This document shows positions 24,301-34,121 of a DNA stretch of 64,000 nucleotides, in pieces. Position 1 is the first letter of the stretch, and every line of letters starts with the position of its first letter. Under the pieces are notes generated by a model. It did not search any database. It saw only the letters and a program-made list of their open reading frames with translations, and was not told the origin of the DNA. This stretch comes from an uncultured Blautia sp. (lineage in GTDB: Bacteria > Bacillota > Clostridia > Lachnospirales > Lachnospiraceae), in assembly GCA_900549015.1 (NCBI GenBank), contig URMH01000003.1, positions 1-64,000 on the forward strand, in the 5' to 3' direction. The translations under genes and the position numbers were made by a program.

Positions 24301-26544
24301 TTACTCTGCTTTCTCAAAAGTAATGGAATATTCTCCGATATTCTGGTAGCTTCCCTGCACTTCCTCAGAAAGATATAAGGTTCCTTCCGCCACACCGGGC
24401 ACTCCTGTAATATCAAGCTGATACGGAAACTGAAGCGGTGTTCCCTCTGAAATAACAGATGCTTTCGGCACTCCGCCCACATACTGGATCAGTTCCAGAC
24501 GTGCCGAACCGCCGCTGTAGCCGTCCGGTGTGTTTAAGCCCTGTGTACACTTCCATACTTCTCCTGCTGCAGTTGCCTGCTGTACTGCTTCGTCTGTAAC
24601 CTGAGAAATCTGAGATGCGTCTGAGGCTGTCTGTGTACCGTCGGAAGTTCCTGTCTCTCCCTGTGTACCTGTCGCTTCTTCTGTATCGGAAGGCGGCTGA
24701 TTTCCGCTGCTTACAATAAGTGTAATACTTGTCGTATCCGGATCGCCGTAAGAACCGGACTCCGGTGTCTGGGAGATTACTCCGCCTGCTGTCACATCTG
24801 CGCTTTGCTGCTGCTGTATATCAATTAAAAGGAATTTTCCAAGTGTGGTAACCGCGTCATCTTCTGTCATTCCCACTACGCCCGGAATTTCCACTTCCAC
24901 ACCCTCGCCGTAATCAAGGCCGCGGCTGATCACAAGCGTTACTTTATCTCCTGATTTTGCTGTTGCTCCGGGCTCCGGAGAAACAGAGTACGCATATCCC
25001 GGATCTACAAGAATGTATCCGTCTTCATCTAAATCACTGTACTCTTTCTGGATTTCCACTTCAAGTCCCAAATCCTCAAGAAGCTGCTGTGCTTCGATTC
25101 CCGTTTTTCCGTCAATATCTGGAATGGTAACTTCCTGCGCGCCCTTACTGATATAATATTTCAGAGTGGAATACTCCTGCACCTCAGTTCCTGCCGGAAT
25201 ATCCTGAGAAGAAATTCTTCCTTTTTCCTGATTGGACGCCTCCTCGCCGATCATCTGCACACCGATATGAAGGCTGTTTGCAAGCTCTTTTGCCTCTGCC
25301 TCTGTTTTTCCTGTAAGGACCGGCACTTCCACCATCTTATCGCCCTTTTCTTCCTGCGTCTGCTGTTGTCCATCTGCTGCGGGCTCTTTTTTCTCCAGCA
25401 GGCCTGTTGACTTTATGATGATTACAACAACTGCAATGAGGAGAACAGCTCCCAGGATCAGGGCTGCAATAGTCACACCCCTTCCTGGTCCTCTTTTCTT
25501 TTTGCGTTTCTGTCTTTCCCGTCTTTCTCTTTTGCGGCGGTACTCTTCCTCCTCTTCCTCGTCACCGTCCTCAAAATCATCTGTATAAACTTCTTTTTCC
25601 AGTTCTTCCACCTCTGCACGTAATTTCTGCTTTGGCGTGTGCTTAATGGTTCCGAGTTCTTCATCTGAAATGATGACTGTTTTTGCATCATTGTCTACGG
25701 AGGTCAGCTTCACAAAATCTCCCTGCGGGTCAATGAGTGAATGCTTCAGATCTGCGATCACATCTTCCATTTTGTTGTATCTGCGATCCACACTTTTCTG
25801 TGTACATTTATAAATAATCTGTTCCAGACTGTACGGCAGCTCCGGTGTGTATACGCTTGGAGCAACCATCTCTTCCTGAAGATGTTTGATCGCAATGGCA
25901 ACCGTGGTATCTCCGTCAAAGGGGACTTTTCCTGTTACCATCTCATACAGTGTGATTCCAAGAGAATAAATATCACTCTTTTCATCACTGTATCCGCCGC
26001 GCACCTGTTCCGGAGAACTGTAGTGTACAGACCCCATCACATTGGAGCTTATCGTGTTTGAAGATGCAGCTCTTGCAATTCCGAAATCTGTCACCTTAAC
26101 TTTTCCATCTGTTGAAATAATAATATTCTGAGGCTTTACATCACGGTGTACAATTCCATGACTGTGGGCTGTTTCCAGACCCATTGATACCTGAATGGCA
26201 ATACTTGTCGCTTCTTTTACGGAAAGCTTTCCCTTTTTGGAAATATAGTCCTTCAGAGTAATGCCTTCGATCAGCTCCATTACAATATAATAAAGACCTT
26301 CATCATCGCCTACATCAAATACGTTTACAATATTGGGGTGTGTAAGACCGGCCGCTGCCTGCGCCTCACTTCTGAATTTTCGGATAAAGGTTGTATCCTC
26401 CCGAAACTCTGCTTTCAAAACTTTAACTGCAACAAAACGGTTCAGCTTATGGTCCTTTGCCTTATAGACATCCGCCATGCCTCCCGTCCCGATTTTTCCT
26501 AATATTTCATAGCGTTCCGCTATAATCATACCCGACTTTAACAT
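24301..26544 (-). CDS. prkC: PASTA-domain Ser/Thr protein kinase PrkC
   Basis: Senses cell wall fragments and phosphorylates division and wall proteins. Kinase domain: glycine loop GKIGTGGMADVY, K41, HRDVKPQN (133-140) and DFG (153-155). A basic juxtamembrane stretch, one membrane helix (357-378) and three PASTA repeats (about 403-468, 470-541, 549-613) follow. After a Thr/Ser-rich linker comes a fourth extracellular domain of about 95 residues, in the position of the Ig-like cap of Staphylococcus PrkC. 747 residues. The start overlaps the end of the phosphatase gene by seven bases, the usual kinase-phosphatase pair. Confidence 0.96.
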   Translation of the reverse strand: MLKSGMIIAERYEILGKIGTGGMADVYKAKDHKLNRFVAVKVLKAEFREDTTFIRKFRSEAQAAAGLTHPNIVNVFDVGDDEGLYYIVMELIEGITLKDYISKKGKLSVKEATSIAIQVSMGLETAHSHGIVHRDVKPQNIIISTDGKVKVTDFGIARAASSNTISSNVMGSVHYSSPEQVRGGYSDEKSDIYSLGITLYEMVTGKVPFDGDTTVAIAIKHLQEEMVAPSVYTPELPYSLEQIIYKCTQKSVDRRYNKMEDVIADLKHSLIDPQGDFVKLTSVDNDAKTVIISDEELGTIKHTPKQKLRAEVEELEKEVYTDDFEDGDEEEEEEYRRKRERRERQKRKKKRGPGRGVTIAALILGAVLLIAVVVIIIKSTGLLEKKEPAADGQQQTQEEKGDKMVEVPVLTGKTEAEAKELANSLHIGVQMIGEEASNQEKGRISSQDIPAGTEVQEYSTLKYYISKGAQEVTIPDIDGKTGIEAQQLLEDLGLEVEIQKEYSDLDEDGYILVDPGYAYSVSPEPGATAKSGDKVTLVISRGLDYGEGVEVEIPGVVGMTEDDAVTTLGKFLLIDIQQQQSADVTAGGVISQTPESGSYGDPDTTSITLIVSSGNQPPSDTEEATGTQGETGTSDGTQTASDASQISQVTDEAVQQATAAGEVWKCTQGLNTPDGYSGGSARLELIQYVGGVPKASVISEGTPLQFPYQLDITGVPGVAEGTLYLSEEVQGSYQNIGEYSITFEKAE

Positions 26545-27284
26545 TTCTCCACCTCGTTCGTGAATGGTTCTACCAATATAATTGCAATATTGTCTTTTCC
26601 GCCATTAAGGTTTGCCTCTCTTATGAGAGTTTTTCCCTTTTCTGTCAGTTCCATCTCTGAATCCAATATAATTTCTTCCATTTTTCTGTCGTCCACCATA
26701 TTGCTCAGCCCATCAGAACACATTAAAATAGTATCTCCGGCTTCCAGTTTCAAATCAAAAAAGTCAATATCTACTGTCTTTTCTGCACCCAGCGCTCTTG
26801 TAATGATGTTTTTATCCCGGTGGTTTCTCGCCTCTTCCGGGCTGATCTCACCAAGTCTTACCATTTCCTGAACAAGTGAGTGGTCTTTTGTAATCTGCTG
26901 GATCTGTCCCTGCACAACATAGAGACGACTGTCTCCTACGTTTGCCACATAGGCGTACTGTCCCACTATTGTAGACACTACCATAGTAGTTCCCATTCCT
27001 CTGAGGCCTTCATCTTTCTGTGCCTGTTCTATAATTTCCGTATTTGCAGTTTCAATGGCATGCCGTATGACCTTTACAGGATTGTAATCTGCGTCCTTAC
27101 GGATTTCGTCCACCAGTATCTCCACAGCATGGGACGATGCAAAATCGCCTGCATTGTGACCGCCCATGCCGTCTGCGACAACGAACAGATTCGGAAGATT
27201 TCCCACTGCATCTTCTGATGTAAACACATAATCCTGATTCATCTTCCGCTTCTGTCCCACATCGGTAGCTGAATATACCTTCAT
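26538..27284 (-). CDS. stp: PP2C-family Ser/Thr phosphatase Stp/PrpC
   Basis: Reverses PrkC phosphorylation. The 248-residue protein has the PP2C metal motifs VADGMGGHNAGD, RGMGTTMV, VGDSRLYV, CSDGLSN and GGKDNIAI, with conserved aspartates for two or three metal ions. It begins one base after the rlmN stop codon and overlaps prkC, suggesting translational coupling. Confidence 0.96.
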   Translation of the reverse strand: MKVYSATDVGQKRKMNQDYVFTSEDAVGNLPNLFVVADGMGGHNAGDFASSHAVEILVDEIRKDADYNPVKVIRHAIETANTEIIEQAQKDEGLRGMGTTMVVSTIVGQYAYVANVGDSRLYVVQGQIQQITKDHSLVQEMVRLGEISPEEARNHRDKNIITRALGAEKTVDIDFFDLKLEAGDTILMCSDGLSNMVDDRKMEEIILDSEMELTEKGKTLIREANLNGGKDNIAIILVEPFTNEVEKC

Positions 27285-27285
27285 G

Positions 27286-28326
27286 TCACTTCTCGCTTTC
27301 TGTTTTTTCCATATAGCTTTTTCTCAGTTGCCCACAGGCACCGTCAATATCGCTGCCCATTTCCCTTCTAATAGTAACATTTATTCCGCATTTTTCAAGT
27401 TTTATTTTGAAATTCTCCGCAGCCTCCCTTGTCGGACGCTGAAAAGAGCGCTCTTTTACAGGGTTTACAGGAATCAGATTTACATGGCAGTTTATGTCCC
27501 TAATCCTTCCCGAAAGCTCCCTTGCATTTTCTTCGCTGTCGTTCATCCCTGCTACAAGGCTGTATTCAAAGGTAATTCTTCTGCCTGTTTTTTCAAAATA
27601 TATCCTGCAGGCGTTTAACACTTCTTCCATTGTGTACTTTCTTGCAATGGGCATAAGCTCCTGTCTCTTCTCATCGTTTGGCGCGTGAAGGGAAAGAGCC
27701 AGCGTGATCTGAAGCTTTTCCTCTGCCAGCCGAAGCATTTCCGGAACAAGTCCGCAGGTGGAAACCGTAAGGTTTCTCTGGCTGATATGAAGCCCGCCCT
27801 CCTCTGTCAAGATGTGAATAAACCGAAGAAGATTATCATAATTATCAAGGGGTTCTCCAGTTCCCATAACTACCACATTGGAAACTCTCTCTCCGGTATC
27901 CTTCTGTATGCTGTAAATCTGATCCAGCATCTCCGACGGTGTGAGACATCTTGTAAGACCTCCGATCGTGGACGCGCAGAACCGGCAACCCATACGGCAG
28001 CCTACCTGTGAGGAAATGCACACGGAATTTCCGTGCTTATAGCGCATCAGCACGCTTTCTATTACATTTCCGTCTGCAAGCTGAAACAGATATTTTCTTG
28101 TTCCGTCCAGTCTGGAAATCTGCACGTCTACTATACGAAGCGCTGTGATCGGATACGCGGACAGCTTCTTTTTTAAACCTGAGGAAAGGTTTGTCATCTC
28201 CTCATAAGATGTGGCAAGATGCTCATGGAGCCAGCTGTAAATCTGCTTTGCCCGAAACGGCTTTTCCCCCAGGCTTTCCATAAGCTCTGCCAGTTCCTTT
28301 TTGTTCATGGACTTTATGTCTGTCAT
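27286..28326 (-). CDS. rlmN: 23S rRNA (adenine2503-C2)-methyltransferase RlmN
   Basis: A radical SAM enzyme that methylates A2503 of 23S rRNA and A37 of some tRNAs. The cluster motif SQVGCRMGCRFCAST (CxxxCxxC), GTGEPLDNYDN and the late cysteine region GSDIDGACGQL are present. I choose the ATG at 28326 (MTDIKSMNKK) with GAAGGA upstream; the open frame runs 13 codons further into rsmB without a site. About 346 residues. The gap to the rsmB stop is four bases. Confidence 0.96.
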   Translation of the reverse strand: MTDIKSMNKKELAELMESLGEKPFRAKQIYSWLHEHLATSYEEMTNLSSGLKKKLSAYPITALRIVDVQISRLDGTRKYLFQLADGNVIESVLMRYKHGNSVCISSQVGCRMGCRFCASTIGGLTRCLTPSEMLDQIYSIQKDTGERVSNVVVMGTGEPLDNYDNLLRFIHILTEEGGLHISQRNLTVSTCGLVPEMLRLAEEKLQITLALSLHAPNDEKRQELMPIARKYTMEEVLNACRIYFEKTGRRITFEYSLVAGMNDSEENARELSGRIRDINCHVNLIPVNPVKERSFQRPTREAAENFKIKLEKCGINVTIRREMGSDIDGACGQLRKSYMEKTESEK

Positions 28327-28330
28327 ATAT

Positions 28331-29686
28331 TTATTTCCTTCTGAATTTTGCAATGAAGAATCCATCTGTCTTATGTACTCCCGGAAGTAGCTGAAGGTAT
28401 CCGAGCGCTGTTGTTTCTGAATGCAGTTCTTCCGGAAGATACGGATCCAGACTTTCCAGTTTAAATGGATAATTCTTCAAAAACCACATCATATTTTCTT
28501 CATTTTCCTCTTTTGCTATAGTACAGGTACTGAAAATCAGCGATCCTCTCGATTTTACATATTCTGCCGCGCGGCTCAATATGGTTCTCTGAAGAATGAC
28601 GATTTCCTCCTGTTTCTGGGCAGTGACACGATACTTGATTTCCGGCTTCTTTCCAATGACTCCATAGCCGGAGCAGGGCACATCTGCCAGAACAATATCC
28701 GCCTTACACTCAGACTCCACATCGAAAACTGTGGCGTCCTGAACCTTTGCCTGCACATTAATGGACTCTGTTCTCTGGATATTCTCCTCAATAAGCCCCA
28801 CCTTATAATCGCTTACGTCTCTGGCATCTACCACACCGTAGCCTTCCATTTTATCACCCATATGAAGGCTTTTCCCGCCGGGAGCAGCACAGAGGTCGAT
28901 CACATAATCTCCTTTTTGGGGGTTTGCAACCTCTGCCACAAGCATGGAGCTTACATCCTGCACCTGGATCTGTCCTTTGATAAATGCGTCCAGAGTAAGA
29001 ATGTGATTAAAATTACTTATCTGAAACGCATAGGGAAGGTACGGCGCCGGTTCTACTGTCACGCCCTGATTTTCCAGACTTCTTTTCACTTCTTCCAACG
29101 CGTACTTATATGTGCGGCACCTTACAGTCAGCGGTTTTTCCGTAAGGAAATCAGCCAGCATCTTTTCTGTTGTCTCCTCGCCATAATCATTGAGCCACCG
29201 GATCACAAGGGGCTTTGGCATGGAATATTTGACAGAAAGACAGGAAACAATATCCTCCTCTTTTTCCGGATATTTCAAATTTCCCATCTCTCTTATTACG
29301 GTGCGCAGAACTCCGTTTACAAAGGGCTTTAAATTATAAAATCCCTTTCTCTGCGCAAGCTTTACCGCTTCGTTGCACACGGCGCTGTCCGGAACGCTGT
29401 CCATAAATTTAAGCTGATACACGGCGCTTCTTAAAATTTCCCGGATTGCCGGTTTCATTTTATCTACTGTCACCTTGGAAAAAGAATCCAGAATATAATC
29501 AATCTGAATCCTGTATTCCAGAGTTCCCTCACAAACTCTTGTGATAAACGCCCGCTCCTTCTTGGGAAGGAACTGATACTTGGAAAGGGCATTGCGTATG
29601 GCAATGTGACTGTGTTCCCCTTCCTCTTCAATCTGCAATAAAATTTCCAGGATCAATTCCCTGGCATTGACTCCACTAATCGTCAC
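28331..29686 (-). CDS. rsmB: 16S rRNA (cytosine967-C5)-methyltransferase RsmB
   Basis: A NusB-like RNA-binding domain (residues about 1-130) is fused to a Rossmann methyltransferase with VIDLCAAPGGKSLHMG and the two catalytic cysteines in VPCSGYG and STCTI. It methylates C967 of 16S rRNA. I choose the GTG at 29686, which has GGAGG eight bases upstream; the frame is open to a TTG at 29704. About 451 residues. It overlaps the end of the metallopeptidase gene. Confidence 0.95.
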   Translation of the reverse strand: MTISGVNARELILEILLQIEEEGEHSHIAIRNALSKYQFLPKKERAFITRVCEGTLEYRIQIDYILDSFSKVTVDKMKPAIREILRSAVYQLKFMDSVPDSAVCNEAVKLAQRKGFYNLKPFVNGVLRTVIREMGNLKYPEKEEDIVSCLSVKYSMPKPLVIRWLNDYGEETTEKMLADFLTEKPLTVRCRTYKYALEEVKRSLENQGVTVEPAPYLPYAFQISNFNHILTLDAFIKGQIQVQDVSSMLVAEVANPQKGDYVIDLCAAPGGKSLHMGDKMEGYGVVDARDVSDYKVGLIEENIQRTESINVQAKVQDATVFDVESECKADIVLADVPCSGYGVIGKKPEIKYRVTAQKQEEIVILQRTILSRAAEYVKSRGSLIFSTCTIAKEENEENMMWFLKNYPFKLESLDPYLPEELHSETTALGYLQLLPGVHKTDGFFIAKFRRK

Positions 29687-30377
29687 TTCTTCTTCCTCCG
29701 GCAAGAATAATCAATCTCAAAAGCTGTAATATAGATGAGGCAAGAGCAGCCACATACGTAAGCGCAGCCGCGCGAAGCACCTTGCGGGCGCCGCTGTTTT
29801 CATCTCTGCTTAAAATCCCTGTGCTTTCCAGCATATGAAGGGCTCTTGAGGAAGCGTTAAACTCCACCGGCAGAGTCACAAGCTGAAAAAGGACAGCAAA
29901 AGAAAACAGCACGATTCCCAGGGTAAGCAGAGGCTGAATCGAAAAAATCAGTCCTGCAAAAAACAATGGCCAGGAAAGGGTGGATCCAAAGTTTGCCACA
30001 GGCACAAGCGCAGAACGGATACTGAGCGGCGCATAATCAATATGGTGCTGAATGGCATGACCGCACTCATGAGCCGCCACTCCCACTGCTGCCAGAGAAG
30101 TCTGTCCGTATATATCCTCCGAAAGCCGGACGGTTTTGCTTCTCGGGTCATAGTGATCCGTGAGACTCCCGCTGACCGGAACAATCTGTACATCTGTGAT
30201 CCCTGCCGCATTTAAAATCCTTCTTGCCGCCTCCGCACCGGTAAGCCCGGAAGCGCTTCTTCTGCTCCTGTAAACCGCAAAGGTGCTTTTCAGCTTTGCA
30301 GAAGCTGCCAGAGACAAAAGCATTCCTATAATGATCAGCAAATACGTAGGGTCAAATCTCCAATAATATCCGTACAT
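29676..30377 (-). CDS. YugP-type zinc-dependent membrane metallopeptidase
   Basis: A 233-residue membrane protein with the zinc motif HECGHAIQHH (HExxH), membrane segments around it and a further glutamate downstream, matching the neutral zinc metallopeptidase 2 (YugP) family. The substrate is unknown. It is conserved in this spot between fmt and rsmB in many Clostridia. GGAG lies nine bases before the ATG, and the downstream rsmB start is inside its last codons. Confidence 0.88.
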   Translation of the reverse strand: MYGYYWRFDPTYLLIIIGMLLSLAASAKLKSTFAVYRSRRSASGLTGAEAARRILNAAGITDVQIVPVSGSLTDHYDPRSKTVRLSEDIYGQTSLAAVGVAAHECGHAIQHHIDYAPLSIRSALVPVANFGSTLSWPLFFAGLIFSIQPLLTLGIVLFSFAVLFQLVTLPVEFNASSRALHMLESTGILSRDENSGARKVLRAAALTYVAALASSILQLLRLIILAGGRRSDD

Positions 30378-30383
30378 CTACAG

Positions 30384-31328
30384 TCACTCCTTTTTATCTG
30401 AGAATTTCGTTCCTGCTTCCACAGGATACCCCCTCAAAAAAGCATCTGCATCCATTCTTTTTTTGCCCTCAAGCTGAATCTCCTCAAGAATCAGCGTCTT
30501 ATCGCAGCAGGCAACATGGATTCCGCGTCTGTCTGTTTTCACCACAGTTCCCGGAAGGGCAGAGCCCTTTTCCTCCCCTACGCTGCTTTTCCACACTTTT
30601 AAGGTTTTTCCGTTTAAAAACGTATAAGCGCTTGGCCAGGGATTTAAGCCCCTTACAAGGCGTTCCAGCACTTCTGCGCTTTTTGTGAAATCAAGAAGCC
30701 CCATCTGCTTTGTGATCATGGCAGCATATGGAGTGGGACTTTCTTCCGGCTGCTTTTCGTATACGGCAGTTCCGTCAAAAATGGAAGGCAGAGTTTTTAC
30801 TAATAAGTCTGCCCCTGCTTTTGATAATTTATCAAAAAGACTTCCTCCCGTTTCCTCCTTTGAAAGAACAACTACCTCTTTTGAAATCATATCACCAGTG
30901 TCAAGACCTTCTCCCATTTTCTGGATCGTAACACCGGATTCTTTTTCCCCGTCGATCACCGCCTGCTGAATCGGAGCTGCCCCTCTGTACTTCGGAAGAA
31001 GAGACGCGTGAATGTTGATACAGCCAAAACGCGGCAGCGTCAGGATTGTTTTTGGAATAATCTGTCCGAAAGCTGCCACCACAATAAGATCCGGTGCAAT
31101 GCCTTTCAAAGTTTCCTGAAATTCCGGATCTCTTACCTTTGTCGGCTGATGCACAGGAATCCCAAGGGAGACTGCCTCCTCTTTTACAGGAGTCGGCAGC
31201 ATGGTTTTTCCTCTTCCTTTCGGCTTGTCCGGCTGCGTCACAACTGCCGCAACCTCATAGCCCGCCTCCTTCATTGCGCGAAGAGGCAGAACTGCAAAAT
31301 CCGGTGTTCCCATATAAACAATTTTCAT
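30384..31328 (-). CDS. fmt: Methionyl-tRNA formyltransferase
   Basis: Formylates initiator Met-tRNA in the cytosol. Start MKIVYMGTPDFAVLPL, HASLLPKYRGAAPIQ (folate and catalytic Asn/His loop), GLDTGDMISKE and an OB-fold C-terminal domain are typical; 314 residues is normal. AGGAGGTGA-like pairing lies before the ATG (GGGAGG). It is paired with def, whose product removes the formyl group. Confidence 0.97.
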   Translation of the reverse strand: MKIVYMGTPDFAVLPLRAMKEAGYEVAAVVTQPDKPKGRGKTMLPTPVKEEAVSLGIPVHQPTKVRDPEFQETLKGIAPDLIVVAAFGQIIPKTILTLPRFGCINIHASLLPKYRGAAPIQQAVIDGEKESGVTIQKMGEGLDTGDMISKEVVVLSKEETGGSLFDKLSKAGADLLVKTLPSIFDGTAVYEKQPEESPTPYAAMITKQMGLLDFTKSAEVLERLVRGLNPWPSAYTFLNGKTLKVWKSSVGEEKGSALPGTVVKTDRRGIHVACCDKTLILEEIQLEGKKRMDADAFLRGYPVEAGTKFSDKKE

Positions 31329-31350
31329 AATCTGTCACCTCCCGGAGCTT

Positions 31351-31845
31351 TTATTCTCCGTCATAATATTCATAATCGTCCTCGTCATAAGTGGCTCTGT
31401 GAAGTTCTCCCTCCACAAGGTCTGTATAAAGCTTTCCGTCCAGATGGTCGATCTCGTGACAGAAAGCGCGGGCAAGAAGTGCCTCTCCCTCATATTCCAC
31501 TTCTTCCATATCTTCTGTGAGCGCTTTTACCTTCACATAATTCGGACGCGTTACCTGTCCTGACATGCCCGGAACGCTTAAACAGCCTTCATCACCTGTC
31601 TGCTCTCCGGAAGTCTCTGTAATTTCCGGGTTAATAAGAACAAGCGGACCGTCCCCCACATCAATGACAACGATTCTTTTTAAAATTCCAACCTGAGGAG
31701 CGGCAAGACCCACGCCGTTATTTTCATACATGGTGTCCAGCATATCCTCCACAAGTTCTTTAAGACGCGGCGTCATTTCCTCCACCGGTCTGCATTTCTT
31801 TGTAAGTACAGAATCTCCCTCTGTTCTGATTGTTCTAAGTGCCAT
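31351..31845 (-). CDS. def: Peptide deformylase
   Basis: Removes the N-formyl group from nascent proteins. The three motifs are GVGLAAPQVG, EGCLSVPG and HEIDHLDG (metal-binding HExxH). I choose the ATG at 31845 (MALRTIRTEGD) with GGAAG seven bases upstream; the longer open frame is not preceded by a site. About 164 residues with a short acidic C-terminal tail (YDEDDYEYYDGE). Confidence 0.97.
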   Translation of the reverse strand: MALRTIRTEGDSVLTKKCRPVEEMTPRLKELVEDMLDTMYENNGVGLAAPQVGILKRIVVIDVGDGPLVLINPEITETSGEQTGDEGCLSVPGMSGQVTRPNYVKVKALTEDMEEVEYEGEALLARAFCHEIDHLDGKLYTDLVEGELHRATYDEDDYEYYDGE

Positions 31846-31882
31846 TTTCTTACTTCCTTTCTTCTCTTTTTTTGTTCTGCCT

Positions 31883-34108
31883 TTATGCAAAATCAAACTG
31901 TATGTATATTTTCCGGAATCCGGAATTAATTTCCATGTATTTTTCTATTTTATCTTTTATATTTACAAGTGTATGATAATCCTCATGCTTTAAATAAAGC
32001 ACCTGTTTATACACATCTTTTACTTTTCCAACCGGAGCCGAAGCCGGTCCGATCACATGAAGACCATCTCCATGATACGCCTTTTTTACAAACTGCCCAA
32101 TATAATACATTCCCTTTGAAAGCCGCTCTTCCTCCTCACATGCCCCAAGAATGGCAAGCATATGGGAAGCCGGGGGATAGTCAAGAAGGAGGCGGTAACT
32201 CATCTCCTCCTGATAAAAGGCTTCATAATCCTGGCAGGACGCAGCCTGAATGCTGTAATGCTCCGGGTGATACGTCTGAATAATAGCTTTTCCCCGCCGC
32301 ACCCCTCTTCCGGAACGCCCCACTGCCTGGGTAAGAAGCTGAAACGTCCTCTCCGCACACCGATAATCCGAGGCATTTAACGACATATCTGCTGCGATCA
32401 CTCCCACAAGCGTCACGCCGGGAAAATCGTGTCCCTTCACGATCATCTGTGTTCCGATCAAAATATCTGCCTCGTGCGCTGAAAACGCCCTTAAAATCTG
32501 TTCATAGCTTCCCTTATTTCTTGTTGTATCATAATCCATGCGAAGAACCCGGGCATTTGGAAAGTTTTTATGGATAATCTGCTCAATCTGCTGGGTTCCT
32601 GCTTTAAATCCTCCAATATAAGGAGAACTGCAGACAGGACAGATTTCCGGCTTTGGCGTCTCATACCCGCAGTAATGACAGATCAGCCTTCCGTTATTGT
32701 GTTCTGAAAGAGATACGTCGCAATGGGGACATTTCATAACGTGTCCGCAGGAACGGCACGATACAAATCCCGCGTAGCCTCTCCTGTTTAAAAAAAGCAT
32801 TGCCTGTTCTCCCTTTTCAAGACAGGCGCTGATCTCCTCTGAAAGACTTCTGCTTAATATGGAACGGTTTCCTGCCTTTAATTCTTCCCGCAGATCAACG
32901 ATTGATACCTCAGGAAGCGGGCGCGCCTCATATCTGGAATTGAGGTTTACGAGAAGATACTCTCCCCTTTCCGCCCGGCTGTATGCTTCCAGGGACGGGG
33001 TTGCAGAACCCATCACAACGTAAGCGCCCTCTGTCTCTGCCCTGTACACTGCCGTCTCTCTCGCGTGGTACCTTGGGGTATTTTCGCTTTTGTAAGTCGG
33101 TTCATGCTCCTCGTCTATAATGATCAGTCCCAGATTGGGAAACGGAGTGAAAAGAGCAGAACGGGGTCCTACCATAATCCTGCATTCTCCTCTTTTTGCC
33201 CGCTTGAACTGGTCGTAGCGCTCTCCCTGAGAAAGTCTGGAATTTAATACAGATACCTGATCTCCAAATCGCCCGTAAAACCGGCGTACCGTCTGATACG
33301 TAAGCGCAATTTCCGGAATCAGGACGATTGCCTGCTTTCCTTTGCTTACCACCTCTTCGATCAGTTCCATGTACACCTGGGTTTTTCCGCTCCCTGTTAC
33401 GCCCCGGATCAGGACAGGGCGGGGCTTCTCCTGTCTCCATTCTTCTCTTATCTCCTCCACCGCATTTTTCTGCAAAGGCGTAAGAGAAAAGTGTTCCTTC
33501 TCAGCTTCCATTTCCGGAGAAACTGCATTTCTGTAAATCTCGCTGCTTTTTACGGAAAGAATCCCCTGTTCCGTAAAATATTTCATAACAGAAGGAGACG
33601 CCCCCATATTTTTTACAGCGTCTGTATAGTCCACACTTTTATCCGGGCTCTCCAGCACAGAACGGAGAAGCCTTATTCTTGCCTTATACCTTGTATTTTC
33701 AAGCTCTTTTAAAATCCTCTGTCCTTCCGTTTCTTCTGTATCAAGACAGATTCTTCTCTTTTCTTTTGCCCTGACTGTCTCCTGAATGGGAAGAACCGTC
33801 TTCAGCGCCTGGATCATAGTAGAACCATACTGCTCCTTTAACCAGGCTGCAAGCGCGATAAGCCTTGCCTCTGTAGTATCTTCGCTGCTTTTAAACTCTA
33901 CAATCTCCTTGATCCTCTCCGGAGAAAAGGACGGCGTATCCGAAAGTCCTACCACATATCCCTTTCTCACGGAATTTCTGTTTCCAAAGGGAACGGAAAC
34001 TACCATTCCCACGCGTATTTCTCCCTGAAGTCTCTCCGGCACTTTATACTGGAAGCTCCGGTCAAGCTTATCATGAGAAATATCAATAATTACATCTGCA
34101 TAAATCAT
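31883..34108 (-). CDS. priA: Primosomal protein N', replication restart helicase PriA
   Basis: A 741-residue 3'-5' helicase that reloads the replisome at stalled forks. It has an N-terminal DNA-binding domain, Walker A GVTGSGKTQVYME, the DEEH box, and the cysteine-rich zinc module (CRSCGHVMKCPHCDVSL, CHYCGYETPKPEICPVC) that binds two zinc ions. Followed by helicase motifs AVGRSGRG. It lies between murE and def in one minus-strand run. Confidence 0.97.
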   Translation of the reverse strand: MIYADVIIDISHDKLDRSFQYKVPERLQGEIRVGMVVSVPFGNRNSVRKGYVVGLSDTPSFSPERIKEIVEFKSSEDTTEARLIALAAWLKEQYGSTMIQALKTVLPIQETVRAKEKRRICLDTEETEGQRILKELENTRYKARIRLLRSVLESPDKSVDYTDAVKNMGASPSVMKYFTEQGILSVKSSEIYRNAVSPEMEAEKEHFSLTPLQKNAVEEIREEWRQEKPRPVLIRGVTGSGKTQVYMELIEEVVSKGKQAIVLIPEIALTYQTVRRFYGRFGDQVSVLNSRLSQGERYDQFKRAKRGECRIMVGPRSALFTPFPNLGLIIIDEEHEPTYKSENTPRYHARETAVYRAETEGAYVVMGSATPSLEAYSRAERGEYLLVNLNSRYEARPLPEVSIVDLREELKAGNRSILSRSLSEEISACLEKGEQAMLFLNRRGYAGFVSCRSCGHVMKCPHCDVSLSEHNNGRLICHYCGYETPKPEICPVCSSPYIGGFKAGTQQIEQIIHKNFPNARVLRMDYDTTRNKGSYEQILRAFSAHEADILIGTQMIVKGHDFPGVTLVGVIAADMSLNASDYRCAERTFQLLTQAVGRSGRGVRRGKAIIQTYHPEHYSIQAASCQDYEAFYQEEMSYRLLLDYPPASHMLAILGACEEEERLSKGMYYIGQFVKKAYHGDGLHVIGPASAPVGKVKDVYKQVLYLKHEDYHTLVNIKDKIEKYMEINSGFRKIYIQFDFA

Positions 34109-34121
34109 GTATCTGCACTTT

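Noticed and set aside
28421..29332. Open frame of 303 codons on the plus strand
   Set aside because: It is antisense to rsmB, whose protein is clearly real; no ribosome-binding site and no recognisable protein features.
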